DNA of 64,000 bases from Methylophilaceae bacterium LSUCC0665 (GTDB lineage: Bacteria; Pseudomonadota; Gammaproteobacteria; Burkholderiales; Methylophilaceae): assembly GCA_024919215.1 (NCBI GenBank), contig CP103437.1:1116001-1180000 (forward strand). Reading direction: 5' to 3'. Under the pieces are notes generated by a model that saw only the letters and a program-made list of their open reading frames with translations, did no database searches and had not been told where the DNA came from. Made by a program: the position numbers and the translations under genes. Below, piece after piece: positions 57,573 through 64,000 of the stretch; the first letter of the stretch is position 1, and each line of letters begins with the position of its first letter.

Positions 57573-60041
57573 ATGAGCAAATTACTAATTGTTGAATCAC
57601 CATCCAAAGCTAAAACCATCAATAAATATCTCGGAAGTGACTTTAATGTTCTAGCGTCATATGGACACGTAAGAGATCTTTTACCAAAATCAGGTGCAAT
57701 TAATACAGAATCTTTCGAAATGGAATATGCACTTATCGATCGAAATAAAAAATATCTTGATGCCATTATTGCCGCTGCAAAGAAGTCAGATGAAATATAC
57801 CTCGCAACAGATCCAGACCGTGAAGGTGAAGCAATTTCATGGCATATTGTAGAAATTCTTAAATCGAAAAAAATTTCTACGGAACAAAAAATAATTAAAA
57901 GAGTTATTTTTGAAGAAATTACCAAAGATGCGATTCAGCAGGCGATAACTCAACCAAGAGATGTTTCTATGTCTTTAGTCAATGCTCAACAAGCTCGACG
58001 AGCTCTTGATTATCTTGTTGGCTTTAACTTATCTCCATTGTTATGGAAGAAAATACGACGCGGCCTCTCAGCTGGGAGAGTTCAAAGCCCTGCTCTCAGA
58101 TTAATTTGTGAGAGAGAGGCTGAAATTCAGAAATTTGAATCGCAAGAATATTGGAGCATTCACCTGGAAGCACTAAAAAAGGGTACACAGTTTTCTTCAA
58201 AATTAATTCAACTTAATAATGAAAAAGTTGAGCAATTTACAATCACATCTGATAAAGATCAGGAACAAATTGTTGGTGACTTACTTTTAAAATCATCAGG
58301 TAAATGTCGCGTAGGTCGGGTGGATAAAAAGAAGAGAACTCGAAATCCGGCACCGCCTTTTACAACATCAACATTACAACAAGAGGCTGTAAGAAAATTG
58401 GGATTTACCACTAGTAGAACCATGCGAATTGCACAGCAATTGTATGAAGGTATCTCTTTAGCGGAGGGGACTGTCGGGCTGATCACGTATATGCGAACAG
58501 ACTCTTTTAGTTTATCCAACGAGGCATTAGGTCAGATTAGAAATTATATTAAAACAACCTATGATGAAAATTACCTCCCTTCAAATTCAATTGGATATAA
58601 GACAAAATCTAAGAATGCCCAAGAAGCCCATGAGGCTATTCGTCCAACAGACATTCAGAGAGTCCCGGCAAAAATCAAACAATTTCTTACCCCAGAACAA
58701 TTTAAGCTTTATGAAATTATTTGGAAAAGAGCTATTGCTTGTCAGATGACTCCTGCTCAGTTTGATGCAGTAAGTATTGATCTTGAAGTTGGTAAAGGTG
58801 AATCAATTTTTAGAGCAAATGGTCAAACATTGCGCTTTCCTGGATTCATGGCACTCTATATTGAAGGAGATGATGATAAAGAAGATGATACCGATGATAA
58901 AAAAATTCCTGATCTCGAGATTGGCGAAGAGTTGTCCATAAAAAAAATCTATGGTTCTCAGCATTTCACTGAACCACCACCTCGATACAGTGAGGCAAGT
59001 TTAGTGAAAACCTTAGAAGAATATGGTATCGGTCGTCCATCCACTTATGCTTCAATTATATCTACCCTTCAAGATCGGGAATACGTCCTGCTTGATAAAA
59101 AAAGATTTACTCCAACCGATGTAGGAATCGTTGTAAATAAATTTTTGACCGAACATTTCGATAAGTATGTTGATTATGAATTTACTGCAAATCTTGAATC
59201 TGATCTAGACGCCATTGCGGCTGACTCTAAAGAGTGGGTTCCTATTTTGAAAAATTTTTGGCAAGACTTCAATCAACAACTATCTGATAAAGAGAATATT
59301 GATCGAGCAGCCATCACCCAAGAAGATATTAATGAGTCTTGTCCAAAATGTGGTCAAGCATTATTTTCACGACTTGGCCGTAGAGGAAAGTTTATTGGTT
59401 GTTCAGGTTATCCTGATTGTGATTACACACGCAATGTTAACGAAGAGGATGGTGCGAATGAACCACAGGTCGTTTTTCATGATCAAGAAACTGACAAAGA
59501 TATATTGCTCCTTAAGGGCCCTTATGGACCCTATCTGCAAATAGGTATGCCGGAAGAAGATAGCAAAACTAAACCCAAGCGAGTTTCCATACCCCCTAAT
59601 ATTTCCATCAGCAGCATCAATGAGGATGTCGCAAAACAGTTAATGAGTCTCCCTTTAACCTTAGGAGATTACCCAGAAACAGGTAAACCTATGGTTGCAA
59701 ATATTGGTCGCTTTGGGCCTTATATTAGCCATGATGGAAAATTTAAATCCATTCCCAAGGCTGATAATATCTTTGACATTACTTTCGATAGAGCCGTTGA
59801 GTTGGTTGCCGAGTTGATTGAAAAAAATAAACCCCTCAGGGTAATTGGTTCAGATATCAATACATCTGAGAATATAGAAGTGCTGAAAGGAAGATGGGGT
59901 CCATATTTGCAGAGAGGGAAAGCTAAGGCGCCACTAAGTCAAAAGTATGACTATGAAACAATTTCTCTTGAAGAAGCGATGCAGATCATTGATTCTAAAT
60001 TGGATCGAGAAAAAACTTCTAAAAAGAAAAAAAAGAAATAA
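57573..60041 (+). CDS. topA: DNA topoisomerase I
   Basis: TopA relaxes negative supercoils. The 822-aa protein has the TOPRIM domain (LLIVESPSKAKTINKYL, then ATDPDREGEAISWHI), the active-site tyrosine Y306 in GLITYMRTDSF, and the toprim-linked AQEAHEAIRPTD segment. One four-cysteine zinc ribbon is clear at about residue 590 (CPKCGQ... CSGYPDC). Further C-terminal ribbon-like repeats lack cysteines (KGPYGPYLQIG, IGRFGPYISHDG, KGRWGPYLQRG). The protein ends in a run of six lysines. The stop is 1 bp from the convergent pbpG stop. Confidence 0.98.
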   Translation: MSKLLIVESPSKAKTINKYLGSDFNVLASYGHVRDLLPKSGAINTESFEMEYALIDRNKKYLDAIIAAAKKSDEIYLATDPDREGEAISWHIVEILKSKKISTEQKIIKRVIFEEITKDAIQQAITQPRDVSMSLVNAQQARRALDYLVGFNLSPLLWKKIRRGLSAGRVQSPALRLICEREAEIQKFESQEYWSIHLEALKKGTQFSSKLIQLNNEKVEQFTITSDKDQEQIVGDLLLKSSGKCRVGRVDKKKRTRNPAPPFTTSTLQQEAVRKLGFTTSRTMRIAQQLYEGISLAEGTVGLITYMRTDSFSLSNEALGQIRNYIKTTYDENYLPSNSIGYKTKSKNAQEAHEAIRPTDIQRVPAKIKQFLTPEQFKLYEIIWKRAIACQMTPAQFDAVSIDLEVGKGESIFRANGQTLRFPGFMALYIEGDDDKEDDTDDKKIPDLEIGEELSIKKIYGSQHFTEPPPRYSEASLVKTLEEYGIGRPSTYASIISTLQDREYVLLDKKRFTPTDVGIVVNKFLTEHFDKYVDYEFTANLESDLDAIAADSKEWVPILKNFWQDFNQQLSDKENIDRAAITQEDINESCPKCGQALFSRLGRRGKFIGCSGYPDCDYTRNVNEEDGANEPQVVFHDQETDKDILLLKGPYGPYLQIGMPEEDSKTKPKRVSIPPNISISSINEDVAKQLMSLPLTLGDYPETGKPMVANIGRFGPYISHDGKFKSIPKADNIFDITFDRAVELVAELIEKNKPLRVIGSDINTSENIEVLKGRWGPYLQRGKAKAPLSQKYDYETISLEEAMQIIDSKLDREKTSKKKKKK

Positions 60042-60042
60042 C

Positions 60043-60900
60043 TTAGTTTGATGCTAAGTTGGCTTGCATATGAACACTTTCGAGCCATTTCTTCACTCTT
60101 TTTGCATCGGCAGTTCTAGTGTATTTTCCATAAGACTTCAAAAATACCATAATAATGGGCTTATCCATTACCGTAGTTTGCATTATCAGGCATTTCCCAG
60201 CCTCGCGAATATAACCAGTCTTAGAGATATCAATATCCCACAATCCTTGCCTTACTAAAAGATTAGTATTGTTATAGTTTAATTTAATTTTTTTATTCTT
60301 AATGTGAGCTTCATAATAGGATGATGTAGATAACTCTCTGATGAGTGGGTATTGCTGTGCTGCTTGAGTCATTTTGACCAAATCAATAGCGGTAGAAATA
60401 TTATTTTTATCCAGTCCTGTTGGATCTGCAAATAATGTGTCATCCATACCAAGTTGTTTTGCCTTCACATTCATTGCTTGTACAAAAGCTTTTTTTCCTC
60501 CTGGATAGGAATTTGAAATTGCAGATGCTGCCCGATTATCAGAAGCAATTAAAGCAATAGACAATAATTCCTTGCGTGACAACTCAGACCCCAACCATAA
60601 ACGAGAAGTGGTCCCTTTAATTTTATCAAAATCATTCTTCGTAATAGTTATCTTTTTATCCAAATCTAGATTGGAATCTATAATCACCATTGCAGTCATT
60701 AATTTTGTTAATGAAGCAATCGCGCTTTTTTCGTGAGCCTTTTTTTGATAAATAATGTCACCTGATTCAGCATCATAAACAATAGCTTTTGGAGATTTTA
60801 CAGTTAACTGGCTGTAATATTTTGAGTAGTCTAATTGTTGCGCGGAAGTTACACTTTGAATAGAAAAAATGAGGATGGCGACAAATAGGCTTTTAAACAT
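60043..60900 (-). CDS. D-alanyl-D-alanine endopeptidase/carboxypeptidase (PBP7-like)
   Basis: This periplasmic serine peptidase (family S11) trims peptidoglycan crosslinks or pentapeptides. The 285-aa protein has a signal peptide (residues 1-20) and all penicillin-binding motifs: S63-L-T-K66, S120-D-N122 and K227-T-G229. At about 31 kDa with no C-terminal anchor helix, it is closer to PbpG than to DacA. It has a good promoter in the divergent region shared with the gcvH-like gene. Confidence 0.92.
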   Translation of the reverse strand: MFKSLFVAILIFSIQSVTSAQQLDYSKYYSQLTVKSPKAIVYDAESGDIIYQKKAHEKSAIASLTKLMTAMVIIDSNLDLDKKITITKNDFDKIKGTTSRLWLGSELSRKELLSIALIASDNRAASAISNSYPGGKKAFVQAMNVKAKQLGMDDTLFADPTGLDKNNISTAIDLVKMTQAAQQYPLIRELSTSSYYEAHIKNKKIKLNYNNTNLLVRQGLWDIDISKTGYIREAGKCLIMQTTVMDKPIIMVFLKSYGKYTRTADAKRVKKWLESVHMQANLASN

Positions 60901-60927
60901 GGTTTTTGAAGTTTATTTATTTCTCTA

Positions 60928-60956
60928 ATCATATACAATTATTTTTTCTTTGTCAC
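60928..60956 (-). promoter_or_regulatory. Sigma70-like promoter of the pbpG-like gene
   Basis: On the minus strand GTGACA (60956-60951) and TATGAT (60933-60928) are 17 bp apart, each one mismatch from consensus, about 28 bp before the start codon at 60900. Confidence 0.6.
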
Positions 60957-60966
60957 AAAAATACAT

Positions 60967-61329
60967 ATGAATAAAGATAAATTATTGCTAACTAAGGATC
61001 ACATCTGGATTAAACCGATAGAGGACAAAATCATACAGGTGGGTATTTCTGATTATGCTCAAGATTTATTAGGAGATATCGTCTTCATTGAACTTAAAGA
61101 AAACCAGATTATATCAACTGGTGATCCATTTGGTGTGATCGAGTCGGTCAAAACCGCCTCAGACCTTGTTAGCCCATGTGACCTAAAAATAAAACGTGTT
61201 AATTCAGAACTGATGGATAATTTAACAGATGTCAATGACCGTCCATATGAAGCATGGATTTGTGAAGTTGAAGTTCTAAGCAGTTACGAATCTATGAGTA
61301 TCGATGAATACGAAAAGTTGGTTGGTTAA
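60967..61329 (+). CDS. GcvH-like lipoyl carrier protein
   Basis: GcvH is the lipoyl shuttle protein of the glycine cleavage system. The 120-aa product keeps the start KDHIWIKP, VGISDYAQDLLGDIVFIEL and the lipoylation site with K62 in GVIESVKTASD. The C-terminal half is diverged (SPCDLKIKRVN, PYEAWICEVE instead of the usual YGEGW pattern) and slightly short. No gcvT or gcvP lies nearby, so it could serve glycine cleavage encoded elsewhere, or lipoyl relay. The ATG has no clear ribosome binding site. Confidence 0.85.
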   Translation: MNKDKLLLTKDHIWIKPIEDKIIQVGISDYAQDLLGDIVFIELKENQIISTGDPFGVIESVKTASDLVSPCDLKIKRVNSELMDNLTDVNDRPYEAWICEVEVLSSYESMSIDEYEKLVG

Positions 61330-61745
61330 TTAATTGCATCGATTAATTTTACTTCATACCCGAGTTCTTTGTATTTTTTTAGACGATCTCGAGCGCTGTT
61401 TTTTTCATCATCTGATGTCAATACCAACTCAACAGTCTTTTCATAACGACTAAAAAATAAGCATTCCTGACCTGATGCGTTTATCAAAAGCTCATCAAAA
61501 TTTTTATTGAATTGATCGCCAATTAAAAAATCTTCACTTGGAACATGGTTCGATGAGAGTTGTTCACTCCAGATGATGTTTGGATAAAAACCTGACTGCT
61601 TCCATAAGGAATCAGAAAGCTCATGACTTTTTTTTGCATTATCACAAAAAATCATCGTCTTCTGATTCTTATATCGCTTATCTAGAATTAGAGACAAACC
61701 CTCCTCGTATGAATCTAAGTTATAGATAAATTCTATTTGGGTCAT
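61326..61745 (-). CDS. holC: DNA polymerase III chi subunit
   Basis: HolC links the clamp loader to single-strand binding protein. The 139-aa protein is weakly conserved, as usual for chi; visible features are [32 protein letters not shown] and a C-terminal [11 protein letters not shown]. The call relies on context: holC follows pepA in many proteobacteria, and the start overlaps the pepA stop by 4 bp. Its stop overlaps the convergent gcvH-like stop by 4 bp. Confidence 0.85.
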   Translation of the reverse strand: MTQIEFIYNLDSYEEGLSLILDKRYKNQKTMIFCDNAKKSHELSDSLWKQSGFYPNIIWSEQLSSNHVPSEDFLIGDQFNKNFDELLINASGQECLFFSRYEKTVELVLTSDDEKNSARDRLKKYKELGYEVKLIDAIN

Positions 61746-63220
61746 TTACTCTTTAGACGGTTCAAAAGAAATTCTGATAAAAGATTCACGGGCCTTCCAG
61801 TTGAGCCTTTTGCTTTTCCTCCAGAAATCCATGCAGTTCCTGCAATGTCTAAATGTGCCCAATTATATTTAGTTGCAAAGCGAGACAAAAAGCATGCGGC
61901 AGTGATACTACCTGCAGCACGACCACCAATATTTGCCATATCAGCAAAATTACTGTCTAGCAATGGCTGGTATTCATCCCAAAGCGGCATATGCCATGCA
62001 CGATCATTAGCTTTTTCACCGGCACTGATTAACTCATCGGCCAAAGAATCAATATTTGAATACACCGCGCTTGCCTCATGACCTAAAGCAATAACACATG
62101 CTCCAGTTAATGTTGCAACATCAATCACTGAATCAGGTTTATATCTTTCTGCATAAGTTAAAGCATCGCATAAGATTAATCGACCCTCAGCATCGGTGTT
62201 CAAAATCTCTATTGTTTGTCCCGACATACTGGTGACCACATCTCCTGGTTTTACAGCCAAACCGTCAGGTAAATTCTCACAACTAGGAACCAGAGCCACA
62301 ATATTTAACGGAAGTTTTAATTGGCCAACGGTATGCATCACACCCAGTACAGTTGCGGCACCGCCCATATCCCATTTCATTTCATCCATATTTAACCCAG
62401 GTTTTAAAGATATTCCTCCTGCATCAAAAGTAATACCCTTGCCCACTAGAACAATAGGTTTTTGACTCTTAGCACCCTGCATGTGCTCAAGAATAATAAA
62501 CTTTGGCTCTTCGCGACTGCCTTTTGCAACAGATAGAAATGAACCCATTTTCAACTTGCTAATTTCTGTCTTTCCAAGCACCTTAACCTTCATCTGATTA
62601 TCTTTAGCTATTTTTTTTGCTACAGAACCCAGGTATGTCGGAGTGCAATAGTTCGGTGGTAAATTACCGAGATCCTTGGTTAGATTAGCCCCATCAGCAA
62701 TCGCCTGACCAACCTTGAGGCCCAGTTTTGCTTCTTTCAGATATTTACTATTCAGGTGGATGGTATTCTTGACGCCAGCTTGAGAAACTTTCTTGCTTTT
62801 GACTGCATTGATCTTGTAAAAATTATGTAAAGATGCTCTGACATACAACTTAACAGCTTCCTCAGCTCCAACTTCAGTTCCAGCAAACTTACACAAACAC
62901 ATTTGGACAGTCTTAAAAGATAATTTTGATAAATGTGCAAACGTCTTATTAAAAACTTTACCCAATCTTTTAATATTTATATTCTGAAGATCGCCAACAC
63001 GCAGTAAAAGGTATTGTCTGGATCCAGTTGAATCATTAAGAATCACCGTATCTCCCTCAGGCTGGCCGAGAACATCTTTTTTTAGAGAATTTTTTACAAG
63101 TGACTCATCAACCTTGTTGATTCCATTCCCATTAATAAGGTTATTTTTATCATCAATTGCTAATATGATAATATCCGATGAATGAGTAATTTTTTCGGTT
63201 GAGGTAATATCAAATTTCAT
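61742..63220 (-). CDS. pepA: Leucyl aminopeptidase
   Basis: PepA is a dizinc cytosolic aminopeptidase that in E. coli also binds DNA as an accessory factor. The 492-aa protein has the metal-binding lysine/aspartates in [16 protein letters not shown], the signature [20 protein letters not shown], and [17 protein letters not shown]. Length is normal. It is divergent from lptF, with only 16 bp between the two start codons. Confidence 0.97.
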   Translation of the reverse strand: MKFDITSTEKITHSSDIIILAIDDKNNLINGNGINKVDESLVKNSLKKDVLGQPEGDTVILNDSTGSRQYLLLRVGDLQNINIKRLGKVFNKTFAHLSKLSFKTVQMCLCKFAGTEVGAEEAVKLYVRASLHNFYKINAVKSKKVSQAGVKNTIHLNSKYLKEAKLGLKVGQAIADGANLTKDLGNLPPNYCTPTYLGSVAKKIAKDNQMKVKVLGKTEISKLKMGSFLSVAKGSREEPKFIILEHMQGAKSQKPIVLVGKGITFDAGGISLKPGLNMDEMKWDMGGAATVLGVMHTVGQLKLPLNIVALVPSCENLPDGLAVKPGDVVTSMSGQTIEILNTDAEGRLILCDALTYAERYKPDSVIDVATLTGACVIALGHEASAVYSNIDSLADELISAGEKANDRAWHMPLWDEYQPLLDSNFADMANIGGRAAGSITAACFLSRFATKYNWAHLDIAGTAWISGGKAKGSTGRPVNLLSEFLLNRLKSK

Positions 63221-63236
63221 ACAGTATCCTTAATAA

Positions 63237-64000
63237 ATGTTATATCAAAACAAATTAAAAAATGAGTTATTTTTCAACTCTCTTTCAACAATACTAATCT
63301 TATCCGGTATCGTTGTTGCTCAACGAGGTGTTATTGTTTTTCGGCTTGCATCGAAAGGTATTATACCCAATGATTCAATACTAACTATACTGGTCTTTAG
63401 TTTACTTAAATATCTCCCCATCTTACTCACCCTCACCTTATTTTTAACAATTTTATTAACGTTGAGTCGATGGTTTAAAGACAGTGAGATGATGATCTGG
63501 TTCAGTTCAGGTTTAGGCTTAACTAGCTTCATCAGGCCTATTCTTTTCTTTTCATTACCGATAATTTTATTGATAGGCTTTTTGAGTCTCTATTTAAGTC
63601 CATGGGCTACTCAAAAATCTGAGGAGTATAAGGCTGGCTTAAAAAATCGAGATGAACTGGCGACAATTTCCCCGGGATCTTTTAAAGAATCAAAAAGCAA
63701 AGACAGAGTTTTTTATGTGGAGGGTTTTGGTGATTTAGGTTCGAAAGTAAAAAATGTTTTTGTTCAATCTGAGCAAAATGGAAAACTTGGAATCATTGTT
63801 TCAAATGAAGGTAGTCGAGTTTCAACAAATACGGATGATGAATACATTGTTCTTAAAAAAGGGAAACGTTATGAAGTAAATCATGAAAATAATCATTTCA
63901 CGGAAATCAAATTTAGTGACTACGGATTCCTGGTCGAAAAAAAACTACCACCTATAATTGATGTAAACCAAGTTGAAGCGATGCCAACACTCCTCCTTCT
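63237..64000 (+). CDS. lptF: LPS export permease LptF (5' part, cut by window edge)
   Basis: LptF with LptG forms the membrane part of the LptB2FG transporter that extracts lipopolysaccharide from the inner membrane. The frame from the ATG at 63237 stays open to the right edge (254 codons). It begins MLYQNKLKNELFFNSLSTIL and contains the family stretch VVAQRGVIVFRLASKG, YLPILLTLTLFLTILLTLSR and YLSPWATQKSEEYKAGL, with three membrane segments followed by the start of the periplasmic beta-jellyroll domain. lptG is expected beyond the edge. Confidence 0.93.
   Translation, partial: MLYQNKLKNELFFNSLSTILILSGIVVAQRGVIVFRLASKGIIPNDSILTILVFSLLKYLPILLTLTLFLTILLTLSRWFKDSEMMIWFSSGLGLTSFIRPILFFSLPIILLIGFLSLYLSPWATQKSEEYKAGLKNRDELATISPGSFKESKSKDRVFYVEGFGDLGSKVKNVFVQSEQNGKLGIIVSNEGSRVSTNTDDEYIVLKKGKRYEVNHENNHFTEIKFSDYGFLVEKKLPPIIDVNQVEAMPTLLL

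Noticed and set aside
57527-57925. 132-aa open frame on the minus strand over the start of topA
   Set aside because: It lies opposite the conserved TOPRIM region of topA, has low-complexity composition and no recognisable domain; a shadow frame.

Overview
The window is a compact, AT-rich piece of a bacterial chromosome. It most resembles a streamlined betaproteobacterium, probably of the Methylophilaceae/OM43 type. The evidence is the fused str/S10/spc/alpha ribosomal superoperon directly behind rpoBC, the Thr-Tyr-Gly-Thr tRNA array in front of a second tuf, the his-murA-grxD-bolA-mla gene order, System II cytochrome c biogenesis, and very short or overlapping gene junctions. The taxonomic call is an inference from gene order and protein style; no 16S gene is present. 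Nearly all genes from 1 to 53.4 kb lie on the minus strand and are transcribed toward coordinate 1. Strands are mixed from 53.5 kb on.

Reading the minus strand in transcription order, 29.6 kb to 1 is the expression-machinery block: tRNA-Thr(UGU), tRNA-Tyr(GUA), tRNA-Gly(UCC), tRNA-Thr(GGU), tuf copy 2, tRNA-Trp(CCA), secE, nusG, rplK, rplA, an L10-type leader, rplJ, rplL, an attenuator hairpin, rpoB, rpoC, then a strong promoter and rpsL, rpsG, fusA, tuf copy 1, rpsJ, rplC-D-W-B, rpsS, rplV, rpsC, rplP, rpmC, rpsQ, rplN-X-E, rpsN, rpsH, rplF, rplR, rpsE, rpmD, rplO, secY, infA, rpmJ, rpsM and the beginning of rpsK. I could place sigma70-like promoters before rpsL, rplC, rplN and rpsM. The two tuf genes form an exact 1218-bp direct repeat that carries a 9-bp fossil of the end of fusA.

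The region 29.7-35.3 kb holds a rubrerythrin, Fe-S protein and DUF3501 cluster of poorly known function, then petABC (cytochrome bc1) followed by sspA. The region 35.4-44.9 kb carries a minimal Tat translocon (tatABC, whose expected substrate here is the Rieske protein), a HIT protein, a complete hisGDCBHAFIE run, murA and grxD. The region 44.9-49.7 kb has bolA, an ABC-2 exporter and mlaFEDCB for outer-membrane lipid transport; mlaA is not in the cluster. The region 49.8-53.4 kb has ccsA/ccsB-type cytochrome c assembly genes and a diheme cytochrome c4, which fits with the bc1 complex.

From 53.5 kb on come engB, trmB, a MidA-like methyltransferase, a pteridine reductase, ttcA, topA, a D-Ala-D-Ala endopeptidase, a GcvH-like lipoyl protein, holC, pepA and the first part of lptF. 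Convergent neighbours here touch or overlap with no room for terminators, and two plus-strand genes look leaderless.

I found no CRISPR array, insertion sequence, prophage or genomic-island signature. I do not see a convincing new system; the rubrerythrin/Fe-S/DUF3501 cluster is the nearest thing to an uncharacterised one. The more original observations concern regulation and gene architecture. No gene-free stretch exceeds 300 bases apart from the tRNA array region.
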